Source: Paralcaligenes sp. KSB-10
Lineage (GTDB): Bacteria; Pseudomonadota; Gammaproteobacteria; Burkholderiales; Burkholderiaceae_B
Assembly (NCBI RefSeq): GCF_021266465.1
Contig: NZ_CP089848.1
Coordinates: 2,728,001-2,792,000 of the forward strand
DNA: 64,000 nt
Direction: 5' to 3'
Below, in pieces: positions 9,326 to 17,915 of the stretch. The position numbers were made by a program, and so were the translations under genes. Below the pieces are notes generated by a model. That model did no database searches. It was not told the DNA's origin and saw only the letters and a list, made by a program, of their open reading frames with translations. The first letter of the stretch is position 1. Each line of letters opens with the position of its first letter.

Positions 9326-10099
9326 TTAGAAGCTCATCTCGGTCAATGGCACGACCGCAATGCCGTTCTTTTCTAACTCGACACGGACGTGGCTTGCGAC
9401 AGCCACCGCGGTGGGTTCGTCTCCATGTGTGCAGAACGAACGTATCGCGGCAGGAATCCTCTTGCCTGACGGCGTGATGATGGCCTGCTCTTCAAGCATG
9501 GCAAGAACTTGCCGTGCCGCTTGGGCGGGATCGGTAATCATGGCGCCAGGCAGACTGCGTGAAGTCATCAGCCCGGTTTCGGAATAGGTACGATCAACGT
9601 AGGCCTCTTCAGCGACCTTCAGTCCGAGCTTGTGTCCCGCTTTCACCATTTCGGAACAGGCGTTGGCAACGAAAATCAATTCACGGTCCGCGGCACGGAT
9701 GCCGCGGGCGATAGCTTGCGCAATGGCTTCTTCGTGATGCGCCATATTGTTCAAGGCTCCGTGCGGTTTGACGTGCGTGACCTTGGCGCCAATTGCCCCC
9801 GCAAGAGCTTGCAAGGCGCCGATCTGATACGTGATCATGTATTCGAGATCCTGGGCATTCATTTGAATCTGCCGCCTGCCGAAGCCCCAGATATCGTTGA
9901 AGCCAGGATGGGCGCCTATGGAAGCGCCGTTCTTCAGGGCGAGATTAACGGTTTCGGCCATGACCGTGGCATCGCCGGCGTGAAAGCCGCAGGCCACGTT
10001 GGCGGAACGGATAATCTTGATCAGTTCGGCATCGTTGCCGATCTTCCATTTTCCAAAGCTTTCGCCCATGTCGGCATTGAGGTTGATCTGCTGTGTCAT
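9326..10099 (-). CDS. pxpA: 5-oxoprolinase subunit A (LamB/YcsF family)
   Basis: 257-residue LamB/YcsF protein. In the bacterial PxpABC complex this subunit works with PxpBC to open 5-oxoproline with ATP. Family motifs are present: INLNADMGE (5-13), NVACGFHAGD (34-43), GAHPGFNDIWGFGRR and HVKPHGALNN. The partner subunits PxpB and PxpC are not in the window, so it is an orphan here. It lies 35 bases downstream of the diaminopropionate ammonia-lyase gene on the same strand, suggesting joint catabolism of a small amino acid or lactam. The ATG is preceded by AAAAGGAAG. Confidence 0.88.
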   Translation of the reverse strand: MTQQINLNADMGESFGKWKIGNDAELIKIIRSANVACGFHAGDATVMAETVNLALKNGASIGAHPGFNDIWGFGRRQIQMNAQDLEYMITYQIGALQALAGAIGAKVTHVKPHGALNNMAHHEEAIAQAIARGIRAADRELIFVANACSEMVKAGHKLGLKVAEEAYVDRTYSETGLMTSRSLPGAMITDPAQAARQVLAMLEEQAIITPSGKRIPAAIRSFCTHGDEPTAVAVASHVRVELEKNGIAVVPLTEMSF

Positions 10100-10134
10100 T
10101 GCGGCTTCCTTTTAATCGATTGAAAAAAGAACCA

Positions 10135-11400
10135 TCAAGCCAAGACGCCGGCGCGCTGGCTCACTTCAGAGGCGGTAAACCCCATCAGGCTGTGGAATCG
10201 CGCTTCGTCGGTAGCGCTTTCGGTGTTCACCAGAAGAACGCGTGAATCCTGATCCAACCCCAACTGCCCGCGCCCTTTGCGGTCACCAGCCAAAGCCAGC
10301 AGACCAGCCAAGCCGGCTGCGCCACTTTCTCCGGCGAGAACGACTTCTTCGTCTTTCTTCGCCATTGCCAGGGCACGCATGGCCTGGATGGCATCTTCTT
10401 CTTCGATGGTCATATACGCGGCCGCGTACTGACGCAAGACCCGCCAAGCCACGAGCGATGGTTCGTAGCATTCCAGCATAGACATCAGCGTAGGCTCGCC
10501 CGCATCCACCCGCACGGGGTGATCGGCCTTAGCGCTTTCAAAAAGGCAGGCGGCGCGGGACGGCTCCACAACAATAAATTTGGGCGGATGCGCCGCCCAC
10601 TGCAGCGCCATGGATCTTGCGAGCGCCGCGGCGAATCCGCCTACGCCCGCTTGCAAGAAAACGTGCGTAGGCACAGTGTCGAGCTGTTCGGCAAGCTCGC
10701 GGGAAATGAGCGTGTAGCCTTGCATCACCCATCTGGGGATGTCTTCGTAGCCGGGCCATGTCGTATCCGAGAGCAAGGTCCAGCCACTCGATTGCGCCAA
10801 GCGCATCGACTCCGCCACGGCATCGTCATAGGTTCCCTTTACTTCCACGATTTGGGCGCCGAATCTTGCGATAGCATTGCGCCGTGCCTGCGTCACCCCT
10901 CCATGAACCAGGATTACGGCACGCGCTCCAGCGAGGCGTGCCCCAGCGGCCACGGACTGGCCATGATTGCCGTCGGTCGCGCAAACAAAAGTCATGGTCG
11001 CGGCGGCACGGTAAAAGCGTTGCGCACGGGCGTCCCGCGCAGGCCGGCCATCGCGGGGTTCGATTGCCAGGGACCCGCTCGCGGAACGGGGAAGTTCATC
11101 CGTCGTCATAGCCTTGCCGTCCAATCTGGTGGCCTCTTCCATGACCAGGCGCAGGACCGTGTACGCCCCTCCCAATGCCTTGAAACTGCGCAGCCCCAAA
11201 CGCCGGCCTTCGTCTTTGAGCCATAGGCGGCCGATATCAAGATCCTTGGCCAGGGTAGGAAGATCACGCAATGGGCTGGGCGTGTAATCGAAGACGGCCC
11301 GCAGCGTGGCATGCACGTCAGCCGAGTCCAGGTTGGGGAGCCCTGTGGCATATGCTCGGGTTTGTTCATCCGCAAGCGCCGTATTCATCAATAGCTTCAT
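10135..11400 (-). CDS. dpaL: Diaminopropionate ammonia-lyase (PLP fold II)
   Basis: 421-residue PLP enzyme of the YgeX/DpaL type, which turns 2,3-diaminopropionate into pyruvate and ammonia. The Schiff-base lysine is Lys74 in RSFKALGGAY. Further family features are CATDGNHGQSVA, the dimer-interface stretch DTTWPGYEDIP and the phosphate-binding glycine loop AGESGAAGLAG. Length fits the family (about 400). It is divergent from a broken Lrp-type gene that probably once regulated it, and is followed by pxpA. A threonine dehydratase role is less likely given the DpaL-specific WPGYEDIP region. Confidence 0.88.
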   Translation of the reverse strand: MKLLMNTALADEQTRAYATGLPNLDSADVHATLRAVFDYTPSPLRDLPTLAKDLDIGRLWLKDEGRRLGLRSFKALGGAYTVLRLVMEEATRLDGKAMTTDELPRSASGSLAIEPRDGRPARDARAQRFYRAAATMTFVCATDGNHGQSVAAGARLAGARAVILVHGGVTQARRNAIARFGAQIVEVKGTYDDAVAESMRLAQSSGWTLLSDTTWPGYEDIPRWVMQGYTLISRELAEQLDTVPTHVFLQAGVGGFAAALARSMALQWAAHPPKFIVVEPSRAACLFESAKADHPVRVDAGEPTLMSMLECYEPSLVAWRVLRQYAAAYMTIEEEDAIQAMRALAMAKKDEEVVLAGESGAAGLAGLLALAGDRKGRGQLGLDQDSRVLLVNTESATDEARFHSLMGFTASEVSQRAGVLA

Positions 11401-11506
11401 CTATATCATCCACAAATAAGGGATGACGATATATTATTCAATTAGCCAAGGTAATACTTACGTATTTAGCCATCAAAAACGCAAAAATTTTTCATAAAAA
11501 TCAAAA

Positions 11507-11700
11507 ATGACATCATTGGACGAAGTGGATCTGAAAATCCTTGAACTGGTGCAGCAGGACGGCAGGATTTCGCAAAGCGGGCTAGGCGAGCAAGTTCACT
11601 TGTCGACTGCCGCAGTGAATCGCCGCCTGCGACGCCTCCAGCAAGAGGGCGTGATACGCAAGCTAGCTGCGGTGCTGTCGGGGCCGGCGCATGCGACCCC
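11507..11700 (+). pseudogene. Truncated Lrp/AsnC-type regulator (HTH only)
   Basis: The frame from ATG 11507 encodes a typical Lrp/AsnC DNA-binding domain (DEVDLKILELVQQDGRIS, then a helix-turn-helix with STAAVNRRLRRLQQEGVIRK). After about 62 residues it runs into a palindromic repeat beginning at about 11719, and stops in it at 11755. The ligand-binding RAM domain (another ~85 residues) is absent, and sequence beyond the repeat does not resume it. It is divergent from dpaL, where an Lrp-type regulator is expected, so it is most likely a regulator gene inactivated by repeat insertion plus deletion. A short HTH-only protein might still be made. Confidence 0.75.
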
Positions 11701-11718
11701 ACCAAAAACCTCACACGA

Positions 11719-11947
11719 GCGGGGGTGGCGGCCCAGGCAGGGTGAGCGAGCTTGAGTCCGCCGCGGCCGGCGCCTGGATCGGGATGCAAGGGAGCGGCTG
11801 TTTGAGCGTCAAGGGTGTCCACCGCCCGGGGGGCTGTGGACGACGCGAGTTCCGCGACCGCCCGATCCAGGCGCCGGCCGCGGGCAGTCCTGGCAACGCC
11901 AGGACCGGACGATGCGAGCTCCACCCTGCCTGGGCCGCCACCCCCGC
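11719..11947. repeat. Nested palindromic repeat element (229 bp)
   Basis: Perfect 26-base terminal inverted repeats (11719-11744 and 11922-11947, beginning GCGGGGGTGGCGGCCCAGGC). A second inverted pair lies inside (11762-11783 with 11861-11882; core CCGGCGCCTGGATCGGG). Within these are two small hairpins: GTCCAC...GTGGAC (11817-11841) and GTCCTGGC-aac-GCCAGGAC (11887-11905). The flank TTTGAGCG before the first hairpin, and GCGAGTT after it, recur in the repeats at 32.9, 37.5 and (in part) 37.9 kb. No transposase and no credible coding frame. It truncates the Lrp-type gene. Confidence 0.85.
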
Positions 11948-12016
11948 GTCTTAAGAACGAAAATGACGGCATCGACGATCTACGCAGCAGCAGCCCGCCA
12001 ACTCATAACATCCCAT

Positions 12017-12052
12017 AAAAAAAGCGCCCTGGGTCGGATAACCCAAGGGCGC
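12017..12052 (-). terminator. Rho-independent terminator of the amino-acid-binding protein gene
   Basis: On the minus strand: stem GCGCCCTTGGGTT, loop ATCCG, near-perfect complement, then a run of seven T. It lies 29 bases after the stop of the periplasmic binding protein gene. Between the repeat element and this terminator (11948-12016) nothing else is recognisable. Confidence 0.9.
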
Positions 12053-12080
12053 AACGGGCAAAACCGGTATATCGGCGATA

Positions 12081-13097
12081 TCAGCGCACCGGCAAGGCGT
12101 ACATCAGCCCGCCTTTATTCCATTGCGCATTCAGGCCGCGCGGAATTTTCAGAGGGCTGTCCATGCCCACATTGCGCTCGAAGCTTTCGCCATAATTACC
12201 CACTTGCTTGACGATGTTGTAAGCCCACTTTTCGTCAAGCCCCATGTTTTTGCCGGCCCCTGGAGTAACCCCCAGCAAGCGTTGAACATTGGGATTATTG
12301 CTTTTGAGCTCCTCGTCGACATTCTTCGACGTAACTCCCAACTCTTCGGCGCCGATCATCGCATAAAGCGACCATTTGACGATGTTCAGCCACGCATCGT
12401 CGCCCTGCCGCACAAAGGGCCCCAAGGGCTCTTTGGAAATGATTTCCGGCAAAACCACATAATTGTCAGGATTTTGCAGCTTGGAAATCCGAATCGAAGC
12501 CAGGCCCGAAGCATCGGTCGTGAACACATCGCAACGGCCGGAGGCAAAGGCGTTGACCACCTCGTTGAACTGCTCGATCACCACTGGCTTGTAGCTGATC
12601 TTGTTGGCGCGGGCCCAATCGGCCATGGTGTTTTCGTTGGATGTGCCGGTTTGCATGCAGACCGTCGCGCCGTCGAGCTCCTTGGCGCTTTTTACCTTCA
12701 ACGACTTCGGCACCAGAAAGCCCTGCCCGTCGTAATAATTGATACCGGCATGAATGGCGCCCAGGGCCGTATCGCGCTGTTGCGTAACAGTCGTATTGCG
12801 AGCCAGAAGATCGATTTCGCCCGATTGCAATGCCGTAAACCGTTGCTGTGAATTCAGGGGAACGGCCTTGAATTTGCTGGCATCACCCAAGGTTGCCGCC
12901 GCCACGGCGCGACAGACGTCGATATCGAGCCCCTTCCAGTTGCCCTTGGCATCGGGCGCCGAAAATCCCGCAAAACCGGTGGTAACCCCGCATTCGACAT
13001 AGCCGCGCTTCTTGACTACATCGAGCGTATCGGCATGAGCCCATTGCAGCCCCGAAAACAAGACCAGCGCACCAGCCGCGTATTTAACGTAGCGCAT
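12081..13097 (-). CDS. General L-amino acid ABC transporter substrate-binding protein (AapJ/BztA type)
   Basis: 338-residue periplasmic binding protein (SBP family 3) of the AapJ/BztA subgroup, which delivers a broad range of L-amino acids to an ABC permease. Signal peptide 1 to about 22 (cleavage near AHA-DTLD). Family sequence includes RGYVECGVTTGFAGFSAPD, GLDIDVCRAVAAA and ARNTTVTQQRDT. The ATG at 13097 is preferred because GGGGAA sits just upstream and the signal peptide begins there; 15 extra upstream codons are possible but unlikely. The permease and ATPase genes that normally follow are absent, so it must use components encoded elsewhere. Confidence 0.9.
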   Translation of the reverse strand: MRYVKYAAGALVLFSGLQWAHADTLDVVKKRGYVECGVTTGFAGFSAPDAKGNWKGLDIDVCRAVAAATLGDASKFKAVPLNSQQRFTALQSGEIDLLARNTTVTQQRDTALGAIHAGINYYDGQGFLVPKSLKVKSAKELDGATVCMQTGTSNENTMADWARANKISYKPVVIEQFNEVVNAFASGRCDVFTTDASGLASIRISKLQNPDNYVVLPEIISKEPLGPFVRQGDDAWLNIVKWSLYAMIGAEELGVTSKNVDEELKSNNPNVQRLLGVTPGAGKNMGLDEKWAYNIVKQVGNYGESFERNVGMDSPLKIPRGLNAQWNKGGLMYALPVR

Positions 13098-13177
13098 AAA
13101 ATTCCCCTGTAAGAAACCCGAGATAACGACTCCAGCAGGCATCTTACCGCAATCGGACCACCGAAAAACAGATAAAC

Positions 13178-14452
13178 TTATTCATAATCCCGCAGGTCGT
13201 CTATGACCTTCCCATCGTTGGGCAGAGTGCCGGTTTCCACGAATTCCAGCTCGGCGCGCAGCTTGGTTACATCACGCACCGACGCGGTGATCCTGGCCTG
13301 CAGATCGGGGCCGGGATGGGTGGTTTCAACGCTTAAAGTCATCAGGTCGGCGCCAAACTTGCCGCTGACCACCAGCCGCGCCTTGCCGATTTCAGGGTGG
13401 CGCCGGACGACCTCGGCTATTTGCCCCGGATGCACGAACATGCCCCGCACCTTGGTAGTCTGATCGGCACGGCCCATCCACCCCTTGATGCGCATATTCG
13501 TGCGCCCGCAAGGCGAAATACCGGGCATCACGGCCGACAGGTCGCCGGTGCCGAATCGCACCAGCGGGTAATCGGGGTTGAGCGTGGTGACCACGATTTC
13601 GCCTACCTCGCCTATGGGCAGGGGCCGATTCGTGCCCGGCTGCACGATCTCCAGAATGATATCTTCATTGACCACCAGGCCTTCGCGAGCCGAGGTTTCG
13701 TAGGCCATCATACCCAGATCGGCGCTACCGTATGCCTGGTAACCGTCAATCCCGCGCTCGGCAAACCACCGCTGCAAAGAGGGTGGAAACGCCTCGCCGG
13801 AAAACAGCGCGCGCCGGATCGAAGGCAAGGCCACCCCCAGCTCGTCGGCCTTTTCAAGAATGATCTTCAGGAAGCTGGGCGTGCCCGTGTAACCGGCGGG
13901 AGCCAGGTCCGCAATGGCGCGGACCTGCTGCTCGGTCTGGCCTATGCCTCCGGGGAAAACGGTGCAGCCCAGCGCATGGGCCGCTGTTTCCATCATCGAG
14001 CCGGCAGGCGTGAAATGATAGGAAAAGCAGTTATGCACCAGTTGCCGCGACCGGAAGCCGGCCGCGTACAAGGCCCGGGCAAAGCGCCAGTAGTCGGGGC
14101 GCGTGCCTTCGGGCTCGTATATGGGGCCGGGCGAGGCGAATACACGCAAGGCGTCGCCCCAGCCTATGGACGAAAAGCCGCCGAAAATACGGCCGACCTC
14201 GTCCAGTTGCCCGCCGGTTCGGCCCTGGCGCATATCCAGTTGCGCCTGCAGCAGTTCGCTTTTGCGAATTACGGGGATCTGCTCGAGATCGGCGCGCCGC
14301 CCGATAGCATTGGGATCGATTCCCTGCAACTGCTCGGCGATCGCCGGCGCATAGACGCGGGCACGCTTCAAGGCGGCTGGCAAGCGTTCCAGCAGCAGTT
14401 GCTCGCGCTGGGCAGCGGGCGCGGATTCGCGTTCTTCGAAATACGTCATCAT
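13178..14452 (-). CDS. Phenylacetate-CoA ligase-like AMP-forming acyl-CoA ligase
   Basis: About 424 residues, adenylate-forming ligase of the PaaK family, which activates an aromatic or related carboxylic acid with ATP and CoA. Recognisable parts are GYTGTPSFLKIIL, the AYGSADLG adenylate-binding motif (Y-G-[ST] type), the GTGDLS hinge region and a C-terminal AMP-binding domain. It has the compact ~430-residue length of the PaaK group, not that of full-length acyl-CoA synthetases. Start ATG 14452 follows GAGGG; a second ATG is one codon on. It is the last gene of the minus-strand transporter operon, 14 bases after the livF-type gene, so its substrate is probably what the transporter imports. 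The exact acid is unknown. Confidence 0.82.
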   Translation of the reverse strand: MMTYFEERESAPAAQREQLLLERLPAALKRARVYAPAIAEQLQGIDPNAIGRRADLEQIPVIRKSELLQAQLDMRQGRTGGQLDEVGRIFGGFSSIGWGDALRVFASPGPIYEPEGTRPDYWRFARALYAAGFRSRQLVHNCFSYHFTPAGSMMETAAHALGCTVFPGGIGQTEQQVRAIADLAPAGYTGTPSFLKIILEKADELGVALPSIRRALFSGEAFPPSLQRWFAERGIDGYQAYGSADLGMMAYETSAREGLVVNEDIILEIVQPGTNRPLPIGEVGEIVVTTLNPDYPLVRFGTGDLSAVMPGISPCGRTNMRIKGWMGRADQTTKVRGMFVHPGQIAEVVRRHPEIGKARLVVSGKFGADLMTLSVETTHPGPDLQARITASVRDVTKLRAELEFVETGTLPNDGKVIDDLRDYE

Positions 14453-14466
14453 GGCATCCCTCGGGA

Positions 14467-15297
14467 TCAGGCAAGCCAACGCTTGCGGCGCCGGTAAAAT
14501 TTTGTATCGCGAAAATTCTTGCGCTCGCCGCTTGAAACTCCGAGATAGAATTCTTTGACGTCTTCGTTTTGGGCCAGGTCGTGCGCCGCGCCATCCATCA
14601 TGACGCGGCCGTTTTCCAGGATGTAGCCATAATCGGCATAACGCAGCGCAATACTGGTATTTTGCTCGGCAAGCAGAAAGCTCACGCCTTCACGCTCGTT
14701 CAGATCGCGCACGATCTCGAAAATTTCTTCCACGATTTGCGGAGCCAACCCCATGGAAGGCTCGTCGAGCAGAATCATAGTGGGGTTGGCCATGAGTGCA
14801 CGCCCAATCGCCGCCATCTGCTGTTCGCCGCCCGAGGTGTAGCCGGCCTGGCTGGTGCGCCGTTGTTTGAGGCGCGGGAAATACCCATAAACGCGATCGA
14901 GCGCCGCGCTCAAATCGCCGCGTGAAATAGCGCGTGTATACGCACCTGTCAGCAGATTTTCTTCGATGGTCAGATGGCCGAAGCAATGGCGGCCCTCCAT
15001 GACCTGCACGACGCCGCGCTTGACCAGGTCGGCCGGTGAAAGCCGTTCGATCCGCTCGCCGCGATAATCGATGCTGCCCTTGGTGACATCGCCGCGTTCA
15101 GCCTTGAGCAAATTGGAAACCGCCCGCAAAGTCGTGGTTTTGCCGGCCCCGTTGGCGCCCAGCAGCGCCACGATCTTGCCTTCCGGCACGCACAGCGACA
15201 CCCCCTTCAACACCAGGATCACGTGGTTATAAATAACCTCGATACCATTGACGTTAAGCAGAATGTTGGGCGTTTCAGTGTCAGCTCTTGCATTCAT
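14467..15297 (-). CDS. livF: Branched-chain-type ABC transporter ATP-binding protein (LivF)
   Basis: 276-residue ATPase of the LivF type. Walker A GANGAGKT at 47-54, signature YTSGGEQQMAAIGRAL and Walker B TMILLDEP are complete. The LivF-like insert GVVQVMEGRHCFGHLTIEENL is present. The ATG at 15297 (MNARADTETP) is taken as start; ATG 15306 is an alternative, and a longer frame would overlap the binding protein gene. It pairs with LivG (18861-19658) to energise the LivHM permease. The substrate is probably an aromatic or aliphatic carboxylate, not an amino acid, because acyl-CoA ligases flank the cluster. Confidence 0.9.
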   Translation of the reverse strand: MNARADTETPNILLNVNGIEVIYNHVILVLKGVSLCVPEGKIVALLGANGAGKTTTLRAVSNLLKAERGDVTKGSIDYRGERIERLSPADLVKRGVVQVMEGRHCFGHLTIEENLLTGAYTRAISRGDLSAALDRVYGYFPRLKQRRTSQAGYTSGGEQQMAAIGRALMANPTMILLDEPSMGLAPQIVEEIFEIVRDLNEREGVSFLLAEQNTSIALRYADYGYILENGRVMMDGAAHDLAQNEDVKEFYLGVSSGERKNFRDTKFYRRRKRWLA

Positions 15298-15364
15298 AAA
15301 AAGCATTCCATGCCGTCGATTGAATCCGCCTGCCGCACGGCGGCGGCAGGCGGACAGCCGGGCA

Positions 15365-16690
15365 TCAGTCCTTGCAAGTGCGAGGAGTGATGTTTTTCTC
15401 TTTGGCGTACTTGGCGGCAAGCTCTTTTACCAGCGGATTGACGAATTTCTTGTCGGACTGGTACCAGTCGGATACGACCTTGAATTTCTTGCCATCCCAC
15501 TGGATGATCCGAGCCCAGTCGGTACCCATGTGATCTTCGCACGAGGTTTTGACCGGACGCATGATCTCGCCGAAGCCCAACTGGTTAAGCCGGTCTTGAG
15601 TCAGATCGAGGTGCTCGAAACCCCAGCGCACTTGCTCTGGGGTCATGTGCTTGCCCTTGCCGTACTTTTCCTGGGCGGCGCGGATCGCCTCGACCTGCAG
15701 CATCGAAATCATCAGGCCGCGCGTATAGCTGATGGTTCCGAAATACTTGCCGTCGGTATCGGTGCCCTGGCCTTTGTCGTAGAGGTATTTCTTGATGTCC
15801 TGGTGAACCTTCCCCTGCTCGGCGCTATTTTGAATGGTCACCGCGTTGTAGCCCTTGGCCACATCGCCCAGGTCCTGCACGTCATTTTCAGAGCCGGCCC
15901 ACCATATGGCGTACATTTTGTCGCGCGGATAGCCTATAGCCTGCGCCTCGCGGATCGCCGTCGGCGTCATGATCCCGGCGCTCCACAACAGCACGTAGTC
16001 AGGACGTTTCTGACGGATCTGCAGCCATGTGGATTTTTGCTGGACGCCGGGCGCGGTGACCGGATAAAGCTGCAATTCGAAACCATCGGCCTTGGCGCGC
16101 GCCTCGAGCAGCGGAATGGGCTCTTTGCCGAACGGCGAATCGTGAAACACCAGGGCGATTTTCTTGCCTTTGAGCTTGTCGACGCCGCCCACTTTCTTGG
16201 CGATATCCTGGATCATCGTATCGGCCGCCGTCCAGTAGGTTCCGAGCAGCGGGAAATTCCATTGGAACACAGCACCGTTGGCGGACTGCGACAGGCCATA
16301 GCCCACGGTTTCAACCGATACTTTATCGAGTATGGCTTTGTCGGTAATGGCAAACGTAATGCCCGTGGACTGCGGATCGAAGCCCGATGCCCCGCCGTTC
16401 TTGGCTTTCAGCCGCTCATAGCATTCCACGCCCTTATCGGTGGCGTAGCCCGTTTCGCACTCTTCATAGCTGAGCTTGACGCCATTGACACCCCCGTCCC
16501 GGGCGTTGACCAATTTAAGGTAATCCATTTTCCCGTCGGCCCAGGGGATGCCCAGCGGCGCAAAGGAACCCGTGCGGTAAGCCAGCAGGGGAATAAACTG
16601 ATCTTCCGCCGCTGCAGCAGGCGCCGCCATGGCGCTCAAGGCGCCTGCCACCGCAAACATGGCTGTGGCCAATTTGAAAGTATGTTTCAT
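15365..16690 (-). CDS. Branched-chain-type ABC transporter substrate-binding protein
   Basis: 441-residue periplasmic binding protein (Peripla_BP_6 / Leu-Ile-Val-binding fold) with signal peptide 1 to about 28 (cleavage near APAAAA-ED). It begins DQFIPLLAYRTGSFAPLG and is longer than the amino acid binders LivJ/LivK (~370), as is usual for relatives that bind aromatic or other carboxylates. GGAGGA seven bases before ATG 16690 decides the start over an upstream TTG. It sits between livM and livF. Ligand unknown. Confidence 0.88.
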   Translation of the reverse strand: MKHTFKLATAMFAVAGALSAMAAPAAAAEDQFIPLLAYRTGSFAPLGIPWADGKMDYLKLVNARDGGVNGVKLSYEECETGYATDKGVECYERLKAKNGGASGFDPQSTGITFAITDKAILDKVSVETVGYGLSQSANGAVFQWNFPLLGTYWTAADTMIQDIAKKVGGVDKLKGKKIALVFHDSPFGKEPIPLLEARAKADGFELQLYPVTAPGVQQKSTWLQIRQKRPDYVLLWSAGIMTPTAIREAQAIGYPRDKMYAIWWAGSENDVQDLGDVAKGYNAVTIQNSAEQGKVHQDIKKYLYDKGQGTDTDGKYFGTISYTRGLMISMLQVEAIRAAQEKYGKGKHMTPEQVRWGFEHLDLTQDRLNQLGFGEIMRPVKTSCEDHMGTDWARIIQWDGKKFKVVSDWYQSDKKFVNPLVKELAAKYAKEKNITPRTCKD

Positions 16691-16822
16691 CTCCAAGTCC
16701 TCCGTTTGGTGTTTCTACGCACCGTGTGTTGTTCAGTCCGGTTCGAATGAGCCAGCCGAGCGTTAAAAACAAATGCCTGAACTTCTGTACCTATACAGCC
16801 AATGCAACAGTCAATGCGACAA

Positions 16823-17887
16823 TCAATGAGGGAACGGCCAGATACGCAGCTTCTCCTTGCCTATGCTCCATAACCGGGCCAGGCCGTGCGGCTCGGCAAT
16901 CAGGAAAAATACAATCAGCGCACCAAACACCATATGTTCGATATGCGCGGCGGTATCGATGGCCAGTGGCAAGTCGAACCAGCCAGGCACATTGGTCAGG
17001 GCAATCGGAACCAGCACAATAAAGGCCGCACCGAAAAAACTGCCCAGAATCGAGCCCAGGCCGCCGATAATCACCATGAACAACAACTGGAACGAACGAT
17101 TCAGGTCGAAAGCCAGCGGCTCCCAGGAGCCCAGATGTATGTAGGCCCAGAGCGCCCCCGACACGCCAATGATGAATGAGCTGACGGCAAAGGCGGTAAG
17201 CTTGGCGTAAACGGGGCGTATGCCAATCACTGAAGCAGCCACATCCATATCGCGGATCGCCATCCATTGGCGGCCGATCGCGCCACGCACCAGGTTCTTG
17301 GCCAGCAAGGCAAACACGACGGCGAAAATCAGTACGAACAGATATTTTTGGACAGGCGTTTGAATCGGAATGCCGAACGCCGACAAGGCCGGAACCGATA
17401 CATTCCCCGAGGACGAGTAATTCGTCAGATACGGAATCCGCAGAAATGCCCAATCCGCGAAAAACTGGGCGGCCAGCGTGGTAACCGCCAGGTAGAGCCC
17501 GCGTATGCGCAAGCTGGGAATGCCAAACACCACGCCCACCAGCGTGGCGAAGACGCCGCCCAGCAGAATCTGGACGATCAATGGCAAAGCGGGAGTGCGC
17601 ACGCCAAAATTCCAGGCCGCGTAGGCGCCCACCGCCATGAAAGCCCCCGAGCCCATGGATATCTGGCCGCAGTAGCCCACCAGGATATTCAGGCCGATGG
17701 CGGCCAGGGAAAGGATCAGGAAAGGTGTAAGCACAGCCTGCAGGAAGTAGCTGGAAGCCAGCAGGGGAACCAGCACAAAGGCGAGCACCAGCAGGCCGGC
17801 GATGAAGATCCGGTCCTGGCGTATGGGAAAAATCTGTTGGTCGGCCCGATAACTGCTTTTGAACTGGCCATTTTCGCGATAAAACAT
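16823..17887 (-). CDS. livM: Branched-chain-type ABC transporter permease (LivM)
   Basis: 354-residue inner-membrane permease of the LivM type with about nine or ten hydrophobic segments from residue 25 on, including the family stretch GYCGQISMGSGAFMAVGAY and the cytoplasmic loop AIRDMDVAASVIG for ATPase contact. ATG 17887 (MFYRENGQ) is taken as start; the upstream extension of the frame has no membrane-protein character. It lies 28 bases after livH. Together with LivH it forms the channel. Confidence 0.9.
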   Translation of the reverse strand: MFYRENGQFKSSYRADQQIFPIRQDRIFIAGLLVLAFVLVPLLASSYFLQAVLTPFLILSLAAIGLNILVGYCGQISMGSGAFMAVGAYAAWNFGVRTPALPLIVQILLGGVFATLVGVVFGIPSLRIRGLYLAVTTLAAQFFADWAFLRIPYLTNYSSSGNVSVPALSAFGIPIQTPVQKYLFVLIFAVVFALLAKNLVRGAIGRQWMAIRDMDVAASVIGIRPVYAKLTAFAVSSFIIGVSGALWAYIHLGSWEPLAFDLNRSFQLLFMVIIGGLGSILGSFFGAAFIVLVPIALTNVPGWFDLPLAIDTAAHIEHMVFGALIVFFLIAEPHGLARLWSIGKEKLRIWPFPH

Positions 17888-17915
17888 AATTAAATACCCG
17901 GGATGAGTGAAACCA

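Noticed and set aside
11466-11972. Open frame of 168 codons spanning the 11.7-kb repeat on the minus strand.
   Set aside because: Composed mostly of the palindromic element and the antisense of the Lrp remnant, with no domain features.
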